NCBI GenBank assembly: GCA_032718475.1
Contig: JAUCBJ010003834.1
Coordinates: 16,316 to 80,315 of the forward strand
Reading direction: 5' to 3'
From: Nemertoderma westbladi
Lineage: Eukaryota; Xenacoelomorpha; Nemertodermatida; Nemertodermatidae
Length of the DNA: 64,000 nucleotides
The position numbers and the translations under genes are program-made. Of the stretch, positions 60,534 to 64,000 are shown piece after piece (the stretch's first letter is position 1; every line of letters begins with the position of its first letter). The notes beneath the pieces are model-generated. The model saw only the letters and a list, made by a program, of their open reading frames with translations. It did not search any database and was not told where the DNA came from.

Positions 60534-61640
60534 CATTGTAAATGTGTCAAAAGCACAGAATTTTCGAGAAATGTTCAACGCAAAACATGTAAATATACTT
60601 TAATATTGTAGATTCCACTTTTAGTTCCCTTGGAGCTAAATTTGACTTTATAAAATAAAATAATACATATTTTGGTAAAGTACGTGACATTCAAATTGCC
60701 TCATGCAAAAATCAAAAGTATTAGTAGTCAACTCGTTTTAGATCATGAACAACGTGGCATTGCATTCCCAAAATGTATATATTCCATCTGAAAAGGCTGA
60801 AAATAGCAAAACTGTATTGCATTGTATCAAATTTTCAAAAAACACAATGTCTCTAATTTTGACAAAAAAATTGAAATTTTAACGCACCAGCTACCAGAGC
60901 AATTTACGATACTAAAATTTATATATTTGAGATTTATAGTTTCAGATTCGTATTCTGCGATAAATTTCGATCTAGTAAAAGTTCACAAAAGCCAACAATA
61001 CCTAACTTTTAGAAATGAGCCCTTGGTTGACGTTATCGTGGAACGTGCCAGTAATACATTCTGGAATACGGCAATTGAAGTTGTTTCCATGACATTGATT
61101 ACTTTGCAGCGTTCCGTCCTATAGCCGCAACGCTGCAAAGTAGTACTTTGCAGCGTTACGAGTAATTCACCAGAACGCAGTTAAGTTGACATAATGTAAC
61201 AAAATAATTAATTCAGTTAGGTATGCTATTTTCAGTTCGAATTGGAAATAGTACAAATAATTTACTATTCATTATTTGAAATTATGTGGTATTTTCAATA
61301 AAGTCTCCATTATATTCTGGGTCCAATTACAGTTACTAAATTCGCAATTCGCTTCAGCGTCGTAAACTGTAAAAGCTAATGTTATTTAATTATTGTATCA
61401 TTTTGTACATTCAACTCTCGGCTTTATTCTCCCGTCTATATCGATAACAACGCTCAATGAATGATTCCATTTAAGCTACTACTGTGTCGAATTCAGCTAA
61501 TACTGTAGTATTTGAAAGATCCAGGTTAAGAAGGTAAAAAAATCCATTAACTATAAATTACATTAAGCCTTTCTCAGTCCCACTACAAATTTGGCATCAG
61601 CTCTATTATTTATGTAATGAAAAATGAAGTCTTGAAGGAT
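60534..61640. other. Non-coding stretch with a 14-bp-arm palindrome
   Basis: No gene. AACGCTGCAAAGTA-G-TACTTTGCAGCGTT lies at about 61128-61156, and ACTTTGCAGCGTT also occurs at about 61101-61113 and near 45748. A further GTAAAGTACGTGAC is at 60675-60688. Confidence 0.6.
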
Positions 61641-61813
61641 GGATAATGCACATCGGCCCGTGGGAATTGAACAGTTTACGGGAGGGGGAGTGAGTTGGTG
61701 GTCCATGCGGGGAGAGTTCACCTACTATCACCAATCAAGTTATCAACGTACTAAATCTTTTCCAGGTCTTTTAATTAAAAAAAATATTTTAAGGACCCCC
61801 TTGGAAATAAGTA

Positions 61814-61876
61814 AGAACCCCTTGGAAATAAGCTGCAAAGCTTTAGGGTAATCCTATATGTTATGTTGGCCAATGT
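61814..61876 (+). mobile_element. CR1/L2-like LINE 3'-end fragment
   Basis: Shares GGAAATAAGCTGCAAAGC and TAATCCTATATGTTATGTTGG with 12338-12400, including the AAGCT-GCAA-AGCTT hairpin. The preceding ~27 bp is an imperfect duplication of the same start. The region after it to 62540 is non-coding, with nothing I can assign. Confidence 0.55.
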
Positions 61877-62540
61877 TTCCACTTTATAGTCCCTACAGTA
61901 GGTTGGCCTACTGGCCTCCTTTATTAGGCTTGCATGCCAATTATAACTACAGTAGTGGCGTGCAAGCACGCGGGGTGTATATCTGTAAACCATTACTACA
62001 CAACACAGACAGATACCATCAGCTGAGACAAAAATACCAACGTTTACCACTCATGATTATTATTACACCAATTATTGCAGTACTAGGCCTACAGTTGAAG
62101 GCCTACTGTACATAATTACTAAAATTCATTCACCTGGAATTAGTAATAAATTCACATTCGCCCATATCTTGACTGATTAGGATATCAGCTGTATATAGAT
62201 CTTTTCTACAGAAAGGATATTTGATGACACAAAAAGTAGGCGATCTAAATTTACCCTGTTAACCTGTACTATACAGTACAGCCAATATAATTCCGGCATT
62301 ATACATTGTAGTTTAAGTTTTGGCCAATGAGACTCAAGCAAATCCAATTGTCAACAACTGGAACTTATGTACTGTAACACAACACACACATGTTAACCAC
62401 TGTGGTTTTAGCTGAAGGATCAGATTTTTCTTTTAGATGCTGTATATCCAAACTTTAAGATTTTTTTTTTTATTATTAACATTGATTTTGTCTTTGTCTT
62501 AATATTACAAATATCCTGTCACACTCACCATAGTAGAAGT

Positions 62541-63704
62541 GTGATGGAAATCCCAAATAAACTGGGATCAGTTGTAATACAAGATGGTAGTGCAAAAATG
62601 GTTGTTCTAAACGACTGTAACAAGAGAATTCTTACCGAAGCTCCTACGTTTCTGGAAAACCTAGCAGTGATAGAAAGTTCAGATGAGATTATAATAGAAG
62701 GTACATCATATAAAATAAAGCGTAAAGCTGGGAACATATTGATCCTCAAACCGATAGATGTTTGTTCAACTTCACAATCAGTAGGCCTACGACCACGGGG
62801 CAGTGAAATTGACACAAACAAACCAATAGCCGGAAATACCAGCAACACAGAATGGGAACAACTGGCAAAGGCAATGATGAAACGTTTGGTCGGCAGTATG
62901 GCCGGCACTGATGATGGACCTCACGCCTTACCTGTGGAACAAAGCTCTGGATTGGAACTCTCAGAGACGCTCACCGCAGATCGCCCTTTGCCAAGACAAG
63001 TTATAGCAAATTTACGCTATAGGAGGCGATTCATTGAATTGCAAGATGTTGCTAGTTATGATGACGTACAGCGGAACAAGTCAGGAGGCAAGTCAGGAAA
63101 TCGCATCGCGTCCTCAGGGGGTCTGTTATCAGCCTTACTGACACTCATTAGATACAGGAGTGGCCTATTTCCTGAAGATCGCGAAGCTATGCTCGTGTAT
63201 TATGCTAACCTACAAGACATGGCGCCACACTATAGCTTCGAATACCTAGCAAGGATAGACAGAGACCATCGACTGCGTGTTGAAGCGGGGACGGATTGGG
63301 ACAAAGAAATCCGTATAAGGAAACCCAATCCGGAAGATTTAATACGCTCCTGCTACCGTTGTGAGTATTGGCACCTTGGCCCATGTTCTGCGACAAATTT
63401 GCAGAAAACGAAACGCCCATTTAACATGTTTAACACACCTGGGCGGGGGTACCAGGCTGATGTGCACGATGGACGTCCTCATTGCACTTACAGATGGTGT
63501 GGCAAGACCGGACACACATATGAGCAATGTTACAAGCGAATGCGCGCAGAATCAGCAGAACAAGCCGGTGTAGCGCTTGATTCAGCACAGGGCTTCCGAA
63601 GTTCTGCATCTGAAACAGGGTCGGCAGCGAATCTACCAAAAATTATACCGAAAAAGTTTGCGGGAAATTTCACGCAATCCAAAGTTCAGCAGCCCCCTAT
63701 TTAG
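62541..63704 (+). CDS. Orphan gag-like protein with two zinc knuckles (387 aa)
   Basis: An uninterrupted frame with start choice between 62541 and the next ATG (62544). The first ~75 residues form a compact hydrophobic/charged region. The middle is low complexity then helical (LLSALLTLIRYRSGLFPEDREAMLVYYANLQ, split over ~residues 195-225). Two Cys/His clusters follow near residues 272-330: CYRCEYWHLGPC (CX2CX4HX3C) and CTYRWCGKTGHTYEQC (CX4CX4HX4C). The tail is Ser/Ala rich. A hairpin CACACT...AGTGTGA precedes the ATG. No pol follows within 300 bp. I do not recognise the family; a retroelement gag/ORF1 or a domesticated gag-like gene are both possible. Confidence 0.55.
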   Translation: MMEIPNKLGSVVIQDGSAKMVVLNDCNKRILTEAPTFLENLAVIESSDEIIIEGTSYKIKRKAGNILILKPIDVCSTSQSVGLRPRGSEIDTNKPIAGNTSNTEWEQLAKAMMKRLVGSMAGTDDGPHALPVEQSSGLELSETLTADRPLPRQVIANLRYRRRFIELQDVASYDDVQRNKSGGKSGNRIASSGGLLSALLTLIRYRSGLFPEDREAMLVYYANLQDMAPHYSFEYLARIDRDHRLRVEAGTDWDKEIRIRKPNPEDLIRSCYRCEYWHLGPCSATNLQKTKRPFNMFNTPGRGYQADVHDGRPHCTYRWCGKTGHTYEQCYKRMRAESAEQAGVALDSAQGFRSSASETGSAANLPKIIPKKFAGNFTQSKVQQPPI

Positions 63705-64000
63705 ACACATGAGTCATTAGCCATGAACTAGATAACTCAAACAGCAGACTATTATTATATTCTCTTGAATACATATATAATCAAACCATTGTTTATATTT
63801 CTTAATTTTTTTTTTTTTTGCATGTGCGTCATATACTACGAATAATCCTGTGCAAGCGCACTGCAATACTTGCTTATTGAAATTTACTTTATAACTCATA
63901 AATTACTCACGTGCCATACATATTTAGGTTCGCAAATACAGTATGTGTTCCTCTTAATTATTAAGTACATGTATCGTTTTGTGAGAAATATTTAATAATA
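63705..64000. other. AT-rich sequence to the window end
   Basis: Contains a T14-type run near 63806-63820. No feature recognised. Confidence 0.5.

Overview
This is a eukaryotic, almost certainly metazoan, window made nearly entirely of transposable elements; I could not support any host protein gene. Evidence: three BEL/Pao LTR retrotransposons, two non-LTR (LINE) families, tRNA-derived SINE-like sequence, a TA-flanked inverted-repeat element and several minisatellites. BEL/Pao elements are restricted to animals. The frequent TAGGCCTA-like palindromes and the repeat mix suggest a marine invertebrate, perhaps a deuterostome, but this is only a guess.

Layout. 1-2813: 3' part of an RTE-like LINE (LINE-A, + strand), open at the window edge. 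2880-9720: decayed minus-strand LINE (LINE-B) whose ORF1 region carries a Ulp1/C48-type cysteine protease and an RRM-like end; its presumed 5' end holds a regular 51-bp, 16-copy array. 10400-10955: promoter-like island (16-bp palindrome, TATA box, duplications), possibly a solo LTR. 10956-12848: LINE fragments and an inverted motif cluster. 12849-43636: BEL/Pao element 1 (minus strand; identical 543-bp LTRs; 5-bp duplication GGCCT), split by a younger BEL/Pao element 2 at 23071-39650 (1910-bp LTRs with one visible mismatch; duplication GGTGC). 44300-45570: mosaic of LINE fragments and a tRNA-derived SINE with a LINE inserted in it. 46414-47908: TA-flanked inverted-repeat DNA element. 48835-60426: BEL/Pao element 3 (minus strand; ~1.4-kb LTRs roughly 3% apart; duplication ACCAT), internally deleted and broken. 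62541-63704: an orphan gag-like zinc-knuckle ORF.

Most interesting signal. All three BEL/Pao elements carry, between pol and the 3' LTR where an envelope gene would sit, a related extra ORF ('ORF3'). In element 1 it is an intact 847-aa protein with a DEDD 3'-5' exonuclease-like region (WRN/RNase D type) followed by three perfect CCHC knuckles. Element 3 keeps recognisable exonuclease motifs in a broken copy; element 2 keeps the C-terminal part of that domain and the knuckles but no visible N-terminal motifs. It has no envelope features. I know of no described BEL/Pao lineage with such a gene. A second theme is that each BEL/Pao element contains its own family of short imperfect palindromes (predicted hairpins), dispersed through LTRs, leaders, intergenic spacers and even coding sequence.

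Genes within each element would work as one retrotransposon: gag (capsid, zinc knuckles), then protease, reverse transcriptase, RNase H and integrase as a polyprotein, then ORF3. Element 2 has an uninterrupted 2902-aa gag-pol and near-identical LTRs, so it is the best candidate for a recently active copy.
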